NCBI GenBank assembly: GCA_947625995.1
Contig: CANQQN010000044.1
Span: 1 to 11,611, forward strand
Source: an uncultured Lachnospiraceae bacterium
GTDB taxonomy: Bacteria; Bacillota; Clostridia; Lachnospirales; Lachnospiraceae
Direction of reading: 5' to 3'
Length of the DNA: 11,611 nucleotides
Shown in pieces: positions 6,542 through 11,611 of this stretch. A model generated the notes under the pieces. The model did no database searches and was not told the origin of the DNA. It saw nothing but the letters and a program-made list of their open reading frames with translations. How positions within the stretch are numbered: position 1 is the first letter of the stretch; every line of letters starts with the position of its first letter. A program made the position numbers and the translations under genes.

Positions 6542-6660
6542 ATGGGAAGCTGTCACAGGCTCGCCTGAACCCGCGCGTACAAAGCGCGCGAAACCGGGCA
6601 TGGCCAAAGGAACTCCACATTGCAATTGGTGCAGTGCACAAGAGGGGTTTTGGGCAGCGT
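6542..6660 (+). ncRNA. Structured 5' leader RNA upstream of the pilins, class unknown
   Basis: A GC-rich island between an AT-rich promoter and an A-rich ribosome site. It can fold as a closed multi-branch structure. P1 is GCTGTC (6549-6554) with GGCAGC (6653-6658, one G-T). P2 is CAGG/CCTG (6556-6559/6564-6567) with loop CTCG. P3 is CGCGCG (6572-6577) with CGCGCG (6585-6590) around TACAAAG. P4 is AACTCC (6611-6616) with GGGGTT (6644-6649), enclosing CATTGCA/TGCAGTG (6618-6624/6630-6636). It ends about 23 nt before the GGAGG of the first pilin gene. Cyclic-di-GMP riboswitches control type IV pili in some clostridia, but I do not see the conserved core of either cyclic-di-GMP class here. A riboswitch or other cis-regulatory RNA is inference. 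Confidence 0.5.
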
Positions 6661-6692
6661 TTCAAAATGATAAAGAATATGGAGGTAGAAAA

Positions 6693-7178
6693 ATGAAGAA
6701 GTTAAGAGACAGACTTAACAAAAAGGGTTTTACGCTTGTAGAACTGATCGTGGTCATTGTGATCATTTTGATCTTGGCTGCGGCGTTGGTGCCTAATGTA
6801 ATGCGGTATATTGGACAGGCAAAGGAATCTGCGTTTCAGGCAGATGCTTCTTCTTACCTTGTAGAATCACAGGGTATCTGTGCAGAATACTATGCGAAAA
6901 AAGATAAAGACCTTGTTTGTATATCCACAAATAATGCGGAGTATGCAGCACCTTATAAACTGAGTAATCTTACGGCGGCTCAAGTTGTGATCAATAGTGC
7001 TGCTGTTACAGACTATTCATCAACCGCACCTAAAACAACTGTCGGCAAAAAAGTGGAAGTACAGGTAAATAAAGGCGCTGTTCTTGAATTTACGTATACA
7101 GATGGGAAGTATTATGTGACATGGAAACAGGCTTCTGGGTGGACTGATGTTGCAAAGAATGAGAAACCAGGACCTTGA
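6693..7178 (+). CDS. Type IV pilin-like protein (prepilin N-terminal motif)
   Basis: A 161-residue prepilin-like protein. The ATG at 6693 is chosen because GGAGG (6681-6685) lies 7 nt upstream; the frame is open back to an ATG at 6600 inside the structured leader, which has no ribosome site. A short basic leader MKKLRDRLNKKG is followed by FTLVELIVVIVIILILAAALVP, so prepilin peptidase should cut after G12, leaving N-methyl-Phe13 and the conserved Glu at mature position 5 (E17). The helix continues through NVMRYIGQAKESAFQADASSYLVESQ; the C-terminal part is a small globular domain rich in Thr, Ala and Lys, containing two Cys (in GICAEY and DLVCIS) that could pair. No ATPase, platform protein or prepilin peptidase genes are in the window, so it must rely on assembly genes elsewhere. 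Major or minor pilin, or pseudopilin, cannot be told. Confidence 0.9.
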   Translation: MKKLRDRLNKKGFTLVELIVVIVIILILAAALVPNVMRYIGQAKESAFQADASSYLVESQGICAEYYAKKDKDLVCISTNNAEYAAPYKLSNLTAAQVVINSAAVTDYSSTAPKTTVGKKVEVQVNKGAVLEFTYTDGKYYVTWKQASGWTDVAKNEKPGP

Positions 7179-7300
7179 TCTGGCTTTTTAGTGTTTGTTT
7201 CCGGTGTTTTTTGATCGGTCAAAGCATGCATTAGAAGAAACAAGTATGTTTTTGCATATTTTATTTCGGTTTTTTGAAATGAAAGAGGAGGTAAGTAATA

Positions 7301-7810
7301 GTGAAAAAAATAAAAGATAGGCTGAACAAAAAAGGTTTTACACTTGTAGAACTGATTGTAGTTATTGTGATCATTTTGATCTTGGCTGCGGCGTTGGTGC
7401 CGAATGTAATGAGATATATCGGTGAAGCAAGGAAATCTGCTTTCCAGTCAGATGCATCTACATATCTGGTAGAGTTGCAGGGATATGAAGCAGAAAATTT
7501 TGCTAATTATGATACAAATTTACAGTCGGAGCATTTTACGGATGGTGTTAATGAGAAAACTCACGCTGGAACAACAGTATCAAAGAAAACATACGATCTA
7601 TCCGGTGAGAAAGTGGAGACTGTTACTATAATAGAAAGTACAGATGGTACAGCGGGTACTGCTTATAAGGCACCTGATTCATCATATAGTGTGCCCATAG
7701 TAAAAGCAGTTGTCTATGACGGCGCTGTGCTTGCGTTCAGTTATGAGGAGGAACAATACTATGTGAACTGGTTGCAGGAAACAGGATGGACAGACGTTAC
7801 AGCTAAATAA
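7301..7810 (+). CDS. Second type IV pilin-like protein
   Basis: A 169-residue paralogue of the preceding pilin, starting at a GTG with GAGGAGG (7285-7291) 9 nt upstream. Its leader MKKIKDRLNKKG and helix FTLVELIVVIVIILILAAALVPNVMRYIG are the same as in the first except for small changes; cleavage is expected after G12, with E17 at mature position 5. After about residue 55 the two proteins diverge, but both end with a similar motif: G-A-V-L-x-F-x-Y/T, YYV-x-W-x-Q-x-x-GWTDV. This one has no Cys in the globular part, unlike its neighbour. The 122-bp gap from the first gene has no clear terminator or strong promoter, so co-transcription from the 6509 promoter is likely. The lineage looks like a recent tandem duplication. 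Confidence 0.9.
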   Translation: MKKIKDRLNKKGFTLVELIVVIVIILILAAALVPNVMRYIGEARKSAFQSDASTYLVELQGYEAENFANYDTNLQSEHFTDGVNEKTHAGTTVSKKTYDLSGEKVETVTIIESTDGTAGTAYKAPDSSYSVPIVKAVVYDGAVLAFSYEEEQYYVNWLQETGWTDVTAK

Positions 7811-7921
7811 GCCGTCATTATCAAAGGCTTGTGTTTAAACCAGTTGGCAAGTAATTCTGTTTTGGGCTTTTCTTATTGCATATCTTTGATCAGCCCTGCT
7901 ACAACTTGCTTCAAACGTTAC

Positions 7922-7962
7922 CGGCAGCGCACACAACAGACTTGCATACCTGTTGGCTGCCG
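7922..7962. repeat. Inverted repeat (nested hairpin)
   Basis: CGGCAGC (7922-7928) pairs with GCTGCCG (7956-7962), and CAACAG (7934-7939) with CTGTTG (7950-7955), leaving a 5-nt bulge on one side. It is not followed by a T-run on either strand. It lies in the 7811-8130 stretch, which has no gene that I can support. Confidence 0.6.
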
Positions 7963-7965
7963 CGT

Positions 7966-8015
7966 AAAAGGAAAAGGGTATCCCCCGCATCTTGCGATGA
8001 CATAGAGGATACCCT
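7966..8015 (-). terminator. Perfect 9-bp inverted repeat, possible minus-strand terminator
   Basis: AGGGTATCC (7975-7983) pairs perfectly with GGATACCCT (8007-8015); within the loop CATC (7988-7991) can pair with GATG (7996-7999). On the minus strand the stem is followed by TTTTCCTTTTA, which would suit an intrinsic terminator, but no minus-strand gene ends just upstream of it: the nearest ends at 8219 and has its own terminator. It may instead be an orphan repeat element. Confidence 0.4.
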
Positions 8016-8074
8016 GATCCGGCCACACGCTTTTGTTGGCTGTCTGGTTATCCCTGCACCGATGCCATGACAAA

Positions 8075-8097
8075 GGGGCTATCTGCACAATAGCCCC
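8075..8097. repeat. 8-bp perfect hairpin
   Basis: GGGGCTAT (8075-8082) and ATAGCCCC (8090-8097) pair perfectly around the 7-nt loop CTGCACA. Only three T residues follow on the minus strand, so terminator function is doubtful. Confidence 0.5.
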
Positions 8098-8130
8098 AAC
8101 CTCCTGCGTGTGAACGTTTGATTATATGAA

Positions 8131-8172
8131 GAAGATCCCCCGGTTTTTCATAGTTTCCGGGGGATTTTCTGC
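8131..8172. terminator. Bidirectional terminator between pilins and the DUF6465 gene
   Basis: A 13-bp stem (8131-8143 with 8157-8169, one G-T pair) surrounds a 13-nt loop. Its core is CCCCCGG/CCGGGGG. The plus strand carries TTTT at the base of the stem and the minus strand has CTTCTTC after it. It lies between the convergent pilin operon, whose last stop is about 320 bp away, and the small gene ending at 8219. Confidence 0.75.
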
Positions 8173-8218
8173 ATATTCTAAAAATATGATCCGTAATCAA
8201 TGATTCAATTATGTCCGA

Positions 8219-8416
8219 TCAAATAAGTACAATGCTATTAAAATCATCATTTATGACTACGTATACGGCAGAATCCTCCGGCTTTACATAAAGGCGCATG
8301 GATTTGATCTCACTGATCTTTTTACCGGACTTGGTCCAGAGCGCTTTAGCGGCTTTGATCATATCTGCCTCGCTTACCTGCTTGCCGGCATACTCTACAT
8401 ATACATTTGCTTTCAT
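8219..8416 (-). CDS. Small DUF6465-like protein
   Basis: A 65-residue protein starting at the ATG at 8416, with GGAGG (8423-8427) 6 nt upstream. The sequence VYVEYAGKQVSEADMIKAAKALWTKSG, then SMRLYVKPEDSAVYVVINDD, resembles the DUF6465 family of Clostridia, in which a YAGKQ segment, an alpha helix with Trp/Phe-Lys and a LYVKPE-x-x-AYYVVN strand recur. Family members often carry an Ala/Lys-rich N-terminal extension and a longer C-terminus; this one lacks both. The function of the family is unknown to me. It has its own promoter (8531-8559) and a leader of about 110 nt with a hairpin. Confidence 0.8.
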   Translation of the reverse strand: MKANVYVEYAGKQVSEADMIKAAKALWTKSGKKISEIKSMRLYVKPEDSAVYVVINDDFNSIVLI

Positions 8417-8452
8417 GATGTTCCTCCGTTCTGCACTGAAAGCTGCTTATAT

Positions 8453-8478
8453 TCCTGCCGCCAGTGCTTTCGGCAGGA
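8453..8478 (-). promoter_or_regulatory. Hairpin in the leader of the DUF6465-like gene
   Basis: TCCTGCCG (8453-8460) and CGGCAGGA (8471-8478) form a perfect 8-bp stem with a 10-nt loop in the transcribed leader, about 26 bp upstream of the ribosome site. No T-run follows on the minus strand, so it is more likely an mRNA structure than a terminator. Confidence 0.5.
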
Positions 8479-8530
8479 TTCTTCTTTCGACGGATTGCGC
8501 GCTGCGCCACCGTCTCTTTATCACATCTAC

Positions 8531-8559
8531 AATATAGTACAAAATGGCAGAAAAAGCAA
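8531..8559 (-). promoter_or_regulatory. Promoter of the DUF6465-like gene
   Basis: On the minus strand: -35 TTGCTT (8559-8554), a 17-bp spacer and -10 TATATT (8536-8531). Its -35 end lies about 40 bp from the -10 of the divergent hisH promoter, so the two share a short regulatory region. Confidence 0.65.
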
Positions 8560-8570
8560 ATATTTTTTTC

Positions 8571-8605
8571 AATCTATGTTATTTCCCCAAAATCTATGTT
8601 ACAAT
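8571..8605 (+). promoter_or_regulatory. hisH promoter with an 11-nt direct repeat
   Basis: An extended -10, TGTTACAAT (8597-8605), lies 39 bp upstream of the hisH start; the -35 is weak (TTATTT-like near 8579-8584). The 11-mer AATCTATGTTA occurs twice, at 8571-8581 and 8591-8601, exactly 20 bp apart, overlapping both promoter elements. This could be a same-face operator or chance in AT-rich DNA. Confidence 0.5.
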
Positions 8606-8644
8606 AGCGGAAAAGAGATCGATTTAGGTAAAGGAACAGTGACA

Positions 8645-9250
8645 ATGATCGCAATCATCGACTATGACGCGGGAAATATAAAAAGTGTGGAAAAGGCTTT
8701 TCAGTCTCTTGGACAGCGGACGGTTGTTACAAGAGACAGTGGACAGATTCTGACAGCGGACAAGATCATCTTGCCGGGGGTCGGCTCCTTCGGCTCCGCA
8801 ATGGGGCAGTTAAAAAGGTATGGCCTTGACGGGGTGATCAGGGAGGCGGTCCATCGCAAAATTCCGCTTCTTGGAGTCTGCCTCGGTCTTCAGCTTTTGT
8901 TTGAATCCAGTGAGGAAAGCCCGGGGGTTCCGGGACTTGGGATTCTGAAGGGCGAGATCCTGCGGATCCCGGAGGAGCCGGGCTTAAAGATCCCTCATAT
9001 TGGCTGGAATTCTCTTCATCTCCAGAATGAAGGCCGTCTGTTCCGTTCATTGAAGGAGCAGGCGTATGTATATTTTGTACATTCTTATTATTTGAAGGCA
9101 AAGGATCCGTCCATTGTCACGGCAACCGCAGAGTATGGGGTCTGTATTCATGCATCTGTGGAAAAGGACAATCTGTTTGCCTGTCAGTTCCACCCGGAGA
9201 AAAGCGGCGATGTGGGGCTGACGATACTGAAAAACTTTGCAGAGTTATAA
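8645..9250 (+). CDS. hisH: Imidazole glycerol phosphate synthase, glutaminase subunit
   Basis: A 201-residue class I glutamine amidotransferase that releases ammonia from glutamine and passes it to HisF in histidine biosynthesis. The start IAIIDYDAGNIKSVEKAF is typical of HisH. The catalytic triad is visible: C79 in GVCLGLQLLF, and H183 and E185 in QFHPEKSG; PGVGSFGSAM forms the oxyanion region, and HIGWNSL and YFVHSYY are family signatures. The ATG at 8645 is chosen because the IAIIDYD segment must lie at the very N-terminus; AAAGGA just upstream (about 8630-8635) is a modest ribosome site. The frame is open further upstream to 8495 but that region holds the promoter. hisF follows after a 114-bp gap; hisA and the rest of the pathway are not in the window. 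Confidence 0.96.
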   Translation: MIAIIDYDAGNIKSVEKAFQSLGQRTVVTRDSGQILTADKIILPGVGSFGSAMGQLKRYGLDGVIREAVHRKIPLLGVCLGLQLLFESSEESPGVPGLGILKGEILRIPEEPGLKIPHIGWNSLHLQNEGRLFRSLKEQAYVYFVHSYYLKAKDPSIVTATAEYGVCIHASVEKDNLFACQFHPEKSGDVGLTILKNFAEL

Positions 9251-9262
9251 TCGTCCGGGAAT

Positions 9263-9312
9263 GGCTGTCAAAGAGCCTGCCTATGTCCCGCAGGCTGAAA
9301 ACCGGGACAGCC
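9263..9312 (+). ncRNA. Candidate pseudoknot or switching hairpins between hisH and hisF
   Basis: Three perfect pairings compete or combine. Stem A is AGCCTGC (9274-9280) with GCAGGCT (9290-9296). Stem B is TGTCCC (9284-9289, the loop of A) with GGGACA (9304-9309). Stem C is GGCTGTC (9263-9269) with GACAGCC (9306-9312). A and B together make a classic H-type pseudoknot with a 3-nt first loop and the A-rich third loop GAAAACC. A and C together make a nested hairpin that excludes B. No T-run follows, so attenuation by termination is not evident. Confidence 0.45.
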
Positions 9313-9364
9313 GGCTTGAAGAAAACAGATAAATTAACAGACGATTTTATGAAAAGAGGAGTTT

Positions 9365-10126
9365 ATGTTTACAAAGCGGATCATTCCCTGTCTTGATGTG
9401 CACAACGGAAGAGTGGTAAAGGGCGTAAATTTTGTGAATCTCCGTGATGCGGGCGATCCGGTGGAGATTGCCGCCGCTTACGACAGGGCGGGAGCGGATG
9501 AAGTTGTTTTTTTGGATATCACAGCCTCAAGCGACGCCCGCGGTACTGTGGTGGACATGGTGCGCAGGGTGGCGGAGAAGGTGTTTATTCCCTTCACTGT
9601 GGGCGGCGGTATCCGTACGGTGGAGGATTTTAAGGTTCTTTTGCGCGAAGGGGCGGACAAGATTTCTGTCAACAGCGCAGCTATCAAAAATCCTTCGCTG
9701 ATCGCAGAGGCGGCGAACAAATTCGGCAGCCAGTGCGTGGTGGTTGCCATTGACGCCAAGGGCCGGGACGACGGCAGCGGCTGGAATATCTATCTGAACG
9801 GTGGCAGAGTGGACACCGGTATCGACGCAGTGGAATGGGCAAAAAAAGCGGAAAAGCTGGGAGCCGGTGAGATCCTGCTCACCAGCATGGACTGTGACGG
9901 CACCAAAAACGGATATGATATGGAACTGACAAAGACGATTTCAGAGAATGTCTCCATTCCGGTGATCGCTTCCGGGGGAGCCGGCGCTATGGAGCATTTT
10001 TATGATGTGCTGACAGAGGGCGGCGCCGACGCGGCACTGGCGGCCTCCCTGTTTCATTACAAAGAAATGGAGATCGTGGATCTGAAAAAGTATCTGAAAC
10101 AACGGGGTGTTTCTGTGCGGCTGTGA
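9365..10126 (+). CDS. hisF: Imidazole glycerol phosphate synthase, cyclase subunit
   Basis: A 253-residue (beta/alpha)8 barrel that cyclises PRFAR with ammonia from HisH, yielding IGP for histidine synthesis and AICAR for purine synthesis. Both catalytic aspartates are in place: D11 in IIPCLDVHNGRVVKG and D130 in VVVAIDAKG. The two phosphate sites are recognisable at TVGGGIRTVEDF and VIASGGAGAMEHF. The length equals that of standard HisF. The ATG at 9365 has AGAGGAG immediately upstream, ending only 3 nt before it, a short spacing. It is very probably co-transcribed with hisH, though separated from it by 114 bp holding a structured element. The bifunctional HisI/IE gene that often follows in clostridia is absent; ung follows instead. 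Confidence 0.97.
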   Translation: MFTKRIIPCLDVHNGRVVKGVNFVNLRDAGDPVEIAAAYDRAGADEVVFLDITASSDARGTVVDMVRRVAEKVFIPFTVGGGIRTVEDFKVLLREGADKISVNSAAIKNPSLIAEAANKFGSQCVVVAIDAKGRDDGSGWNIYLNGGRVDTGIDAVEWAKKAEKLGAGEILLTSMDCDGTKNGYDMELTKTISENVSIPVIASGGAGAMEHFYDVLTEGGADAALAASLFHYKEMEIVDLKKYLKQRGVSVRL

Positions 10127-10215
10127 CTGTAAGATCATTGAAATCTGTAAAGGACACCATTTTGTGTTGTAACTATTCGTGGGAATAACAATTTCCTAAA
10201 GAGAGGAGAATCTTT

Positions 10216-10890
10216 ATGCCCCCTATTTCTAATGACTGGCTGGCGGCTTTGAAGCCGGAATTTGCAAAGCCCTATTACAGGAAGCTTCACCAGACGGTGG
10301 TATCGGAATATCATTCTCAGGTGGTGTATCCTCCTGCAGATGATCTGTTCAACGCGTTTCACTTAACGCCCCTTGGCAAAGTGAAGGTGGTAATCATCGG
10401 GCAGGATCCCTATCATGAGCCGGGACAGGCCCATGGACTGTGCTTTTCCGTGCGGCCCGGCGTGAAGATCCCGCCTTCGCTGGAAAATATTTATAAGGAA
10501 CTGCAGGATGACCTTGGCTGCTTCATTCCAAACAACGGGTATCTTACGAAATGGGCCCAACAGGGAGTTCTGCTCTTAAATACGCTGTTGACTGTTCGCG
10601 CCCATCAGGCGTTTTCTCATCGAGACATCGGTTGGGAAGAATTTACGGACGCCGCCATCCGCGCCGTCAATCAGGTTGACCGGCCGGTGGTATATCTTCT
10701 GTGGGGCAGTCCCGCACAGAAGAAGGCGGTCATGCTGAACAATCCGAAGCACCTGATCCTGAAGGCGCCGCATCCCAGTCCGCTGTCTGCTTACAGAGGA
10801 TTTTTCGGCTGTCGGCATTTCAGTCAGGCCAACCGCTTTTTGGAAGAACACGGGGAGACGCCTATCGACTGGCAGATCGAGAATATTTAA
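10216..10890 (+). CDS. ung: Uracil-DNA glycosylase
   Basis: A 224-residue family 1 uracil-DNA glycosylase, which removes uracil from DNA to start base excision repair. The water-activating motif is GQDPYH with D64; PPSLENIYKEL is the Pro-rich loop; LLLNTLLTVR is the uracil-binding strand with the conserved Asn; and HPSPLSAYRGFFGCRHF carries the leucine loop with catalytic H186. The length matches the family. The ATG at 10216 has AGAGGAG (10202-10208) 7 nt upstream. The 89-bp gap from hisF has no convincing promoter or terminator, so it may be read from the his promoter or from a weak one I cannot define. It ends at a strong bidirectional terminator. Confidence 0.97.
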   Translation: MPPISNDWLAALKPEFAKPYYRKLHQTVVSEYHSQVVYPPADDLFNAFHLTPLGKVKVVIIGQDPYHEPGQAHGLCFSVRPGVKIPPSLENIYKELQDDLGCFIPNNGYLTKWAQQGVLLLNTLLTVRAHQAFSHRDIGWEEFTDAAIRAVNQVDRPVVYLLWGSPAQKKAVMLNNPKHLILKAPHPSPLSAYRGFFGCRHFSQANRFLEEHGETPIDWQIENI

Positions 10891-10922
10891 AAAAACGCAG
10901 GCTATGAAAGCCTGCGCTTTTT
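10889..10922. terminator. Bidirectional terminator after ung
   Basis: CGCAGGCT (10896-10903) and AGCCTGCG (10909-10916) form a perfect 8-bp stem with loop ATGAA. It is followed by CTTTTT on the plus strand and preceded by a run of A, giving a T-run on the minus strand. It therefore serves both ung and the convergent gene ending at 10928. Confidence 0.9.
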
Positions 10923-10927
10923 ATCTA

Positions 10928-11611
10928 TCACCATTCTTTTTCCCAGCCGTTGTATGCGCCGTCAAGATTAAAAGAGTTTCCGATGTCTTTGCCGTTTGCA
11001 AGGGTGTAGCGCACTCGGATATAATCGTTGGCGGAGGGCAGGACCATGGACATTCCCATGGCCTGATATTGCTCATTCAGGCTGTACATCCATCCGGACT
11101 GGCCGGGCACAAAACAGGAACCGGAAAGGTTGTCCGGCTGGAAGGCCTCCTCGTTATAAGCGGGTCCGCAAACAGGATCGGACAGGATATTGTCCTTCAG
11201 ATCATCCGGAATGGCCGGATGGGCAAAGGCGCCGGCCTTCCCCACGGAAGTCAGGGTAAAGCTTTGTCCCACGGAGCCTTCACATGTGTAGGTATATCCG
11301 TATTGGGTCAGAAGCTTTGTCACATAGTAATCTACCGTCCGTCCGTTTTCAAGAGCTACTGCGGTGGGCGGCACCAGATAGCCGTAGCCTGCGGTGGTAG
11401 CTTCCACGCTGACGGTGACTACAGGCGCCTGAGGGATATTGTAGGTCACAGTGCGTTTCAAGGTGGCGGCGCCCCCGCCGGCGGCCACCGCCGCGGGGGC
11501 GGCGCCTGCGCCTTGGGAAAGCGTCCTGGCGGAGCCCTGATCGCCATCCACCTCGGCGGGGCCGGAGTAGGTGGCGCCGGCCAGGGGCACCGGTGCCTCC
11601 TCGGCGGGCTG
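10928..11611 (-). CDS. C-terminal part of a DUF4430-containing surface or secreted protein
   Basis: The frame is open to the window edge, so only the last 227 residues are seen and the true start lies outside. The visible part begins with a Pro/Ala/Glu/Gly-rich linker (QPAEEAPVPLAGA, later AGAAPAAVAAGGGAA), as in exported multidomain proteins. It continues with RTVTYNIPQAPVVTVSVEATTAGYGYLVPPTAVALENGRTVDYYVTKLL, a segment that looks like the start of a DUF4430 (transcobalamin C-terminal-like) domain. The end, SGWMYSLNEQYQAMGMSMVLPSANDYIRVRYTLANGKDIG, matches that domain's usual GWMYxxN and D-x-IxxxYT/S pattern. No LPxTG anchor follows and the protein stops soon after the domain. The DNA is much more GC-rich than its neighbours in the linker region (about 11455-11611). 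Ligand and anchoring are unknown. Confidence 0.75.
   Translation of the reverse strand, partial: QPAEEAPVPLAGATYSGPAEVDGDQGSARTLSQGAGAAPAAVAAGGGAATLKRTVTYNIPQAPVVTVSVEATTAGYGYLVPPTAVALENGRTVDYYVTKLLTQYGYTYTCEGSVGQSFTLTSVGKAGAFAHPAIPDDLKDNILSDPVCGPAYNEEAFQPDNLSGSCFVPGQSGWMYSLNEQYQAMGMSMVLPSANDYIRVRYTLANGKDIGNSFNLDGAYNGWEKEW

Noticed and set aside
6556..6593. Hammerhead ribozyme-like CTGA ... stem ... GAAA pattern in the pilin leader
   Set aside because: The core would need CUGANGA, but the sequence reads CTGAACC, and no cleavage-site stem arrangement fits.
6600..6692. In-frame N-terminal extension of the first pilin from an ATG at 6600
   Set aside because: There is no ribosome site before 6600, the region lies in the structured leader, and the ATG at 6693 has a good GGAGG and gives the standard short prepilin leader.
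7179..7300. Terminator or promoter between the two pilin genes
   Set aside because: Only weak 5-bp inverted repeats such as TTTGA/TCAAA are present; none has a T-run and no good promoter pair is visible.
10127..10215. Own promoter for ung
   Set aside because: A TTGAAA at about 10139 has no acceptable -10 at 16-18 bp.
1..11611. CRISPR arrays, tRNA or rRNA genes
   Set aside because: No spaced repeat array and no cloverleaf or rRNA-like segment was seen; the only regular array is the coding 24-nt repeat at 5111-5206.

Overview
The window looks like a chromosomal segment of a gut Clostridia bacterium, most likely Lachnospiraceae. The grounds are strong GGAGG-type ribosome binding sites, sigma-A promoters with 17-bp spacers, a small DUF6465-type protein, a Lachnospiraceae-type Rpn/PD-(D/E)XK nuclease, and codon use mixing AT-rich and GC-rich genes. 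This placement is inference from protein resemblance; no marker gene is present.

Layout. (1) 1-1700: a 5'-truncated polysaccharide deacetylase-like gene (+) converges, with a 4-bp gap, on xpt (xanthine phosphoribosyltransferase, -). Behind the xpt promoter lies the C-terminal stub of a nucleoside/sugar ABC permease (+). (2) 1820-4160: a possible hairpin leader, then a two-gene OmpR/VanS-like two-component operon (+) closed by a good intrinsic terminator. (3) 4160-6290: a tandem duplication (-) of an Rpn-family nuclease gene. The downstream-strand copy looks intact; the other lost about 590 bp through two internal deletions, a 4-bp indel and loss of three 24-nt repeats. Between the copies sits the 3' end (domains V and VI) of a group II intron with no reverse transcriptase. 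(4) 6500-8170: a promoter, an unassigned multi-hairpin 5' leader RNA and two tandem type IV pilin-like genes (+), followed by about 320 bp without genes but rich in inverted repeats, ending in a terminator. (5) 8200-8430: a small DUF6465-like gene (-). (6) 8570-10920: hisH, hisF and ung (+), with a possible H-type pseudoknot between hisH and hisF and a bidirectional terminator after ung. (7) 10928-11611: the C-terminal part of a surface or secreted protein with a DUF4430-like domain (-), running off the window.

How they fit together. HisH and HisF form imidazole glycerol phosphate synthase; Ung acts in base excision repair; Xpt and the lost permease both fit purine salvage. The two-component pair has no visible target gene beside it. 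The pilin pair has no assembly genes in the window. The most promising undescribed signals are the structured leader at 6542-6660, the inter-cistronic pseudoknot at 9263-9312, and the mobile-DNA scar between the HK operon and the pilins.
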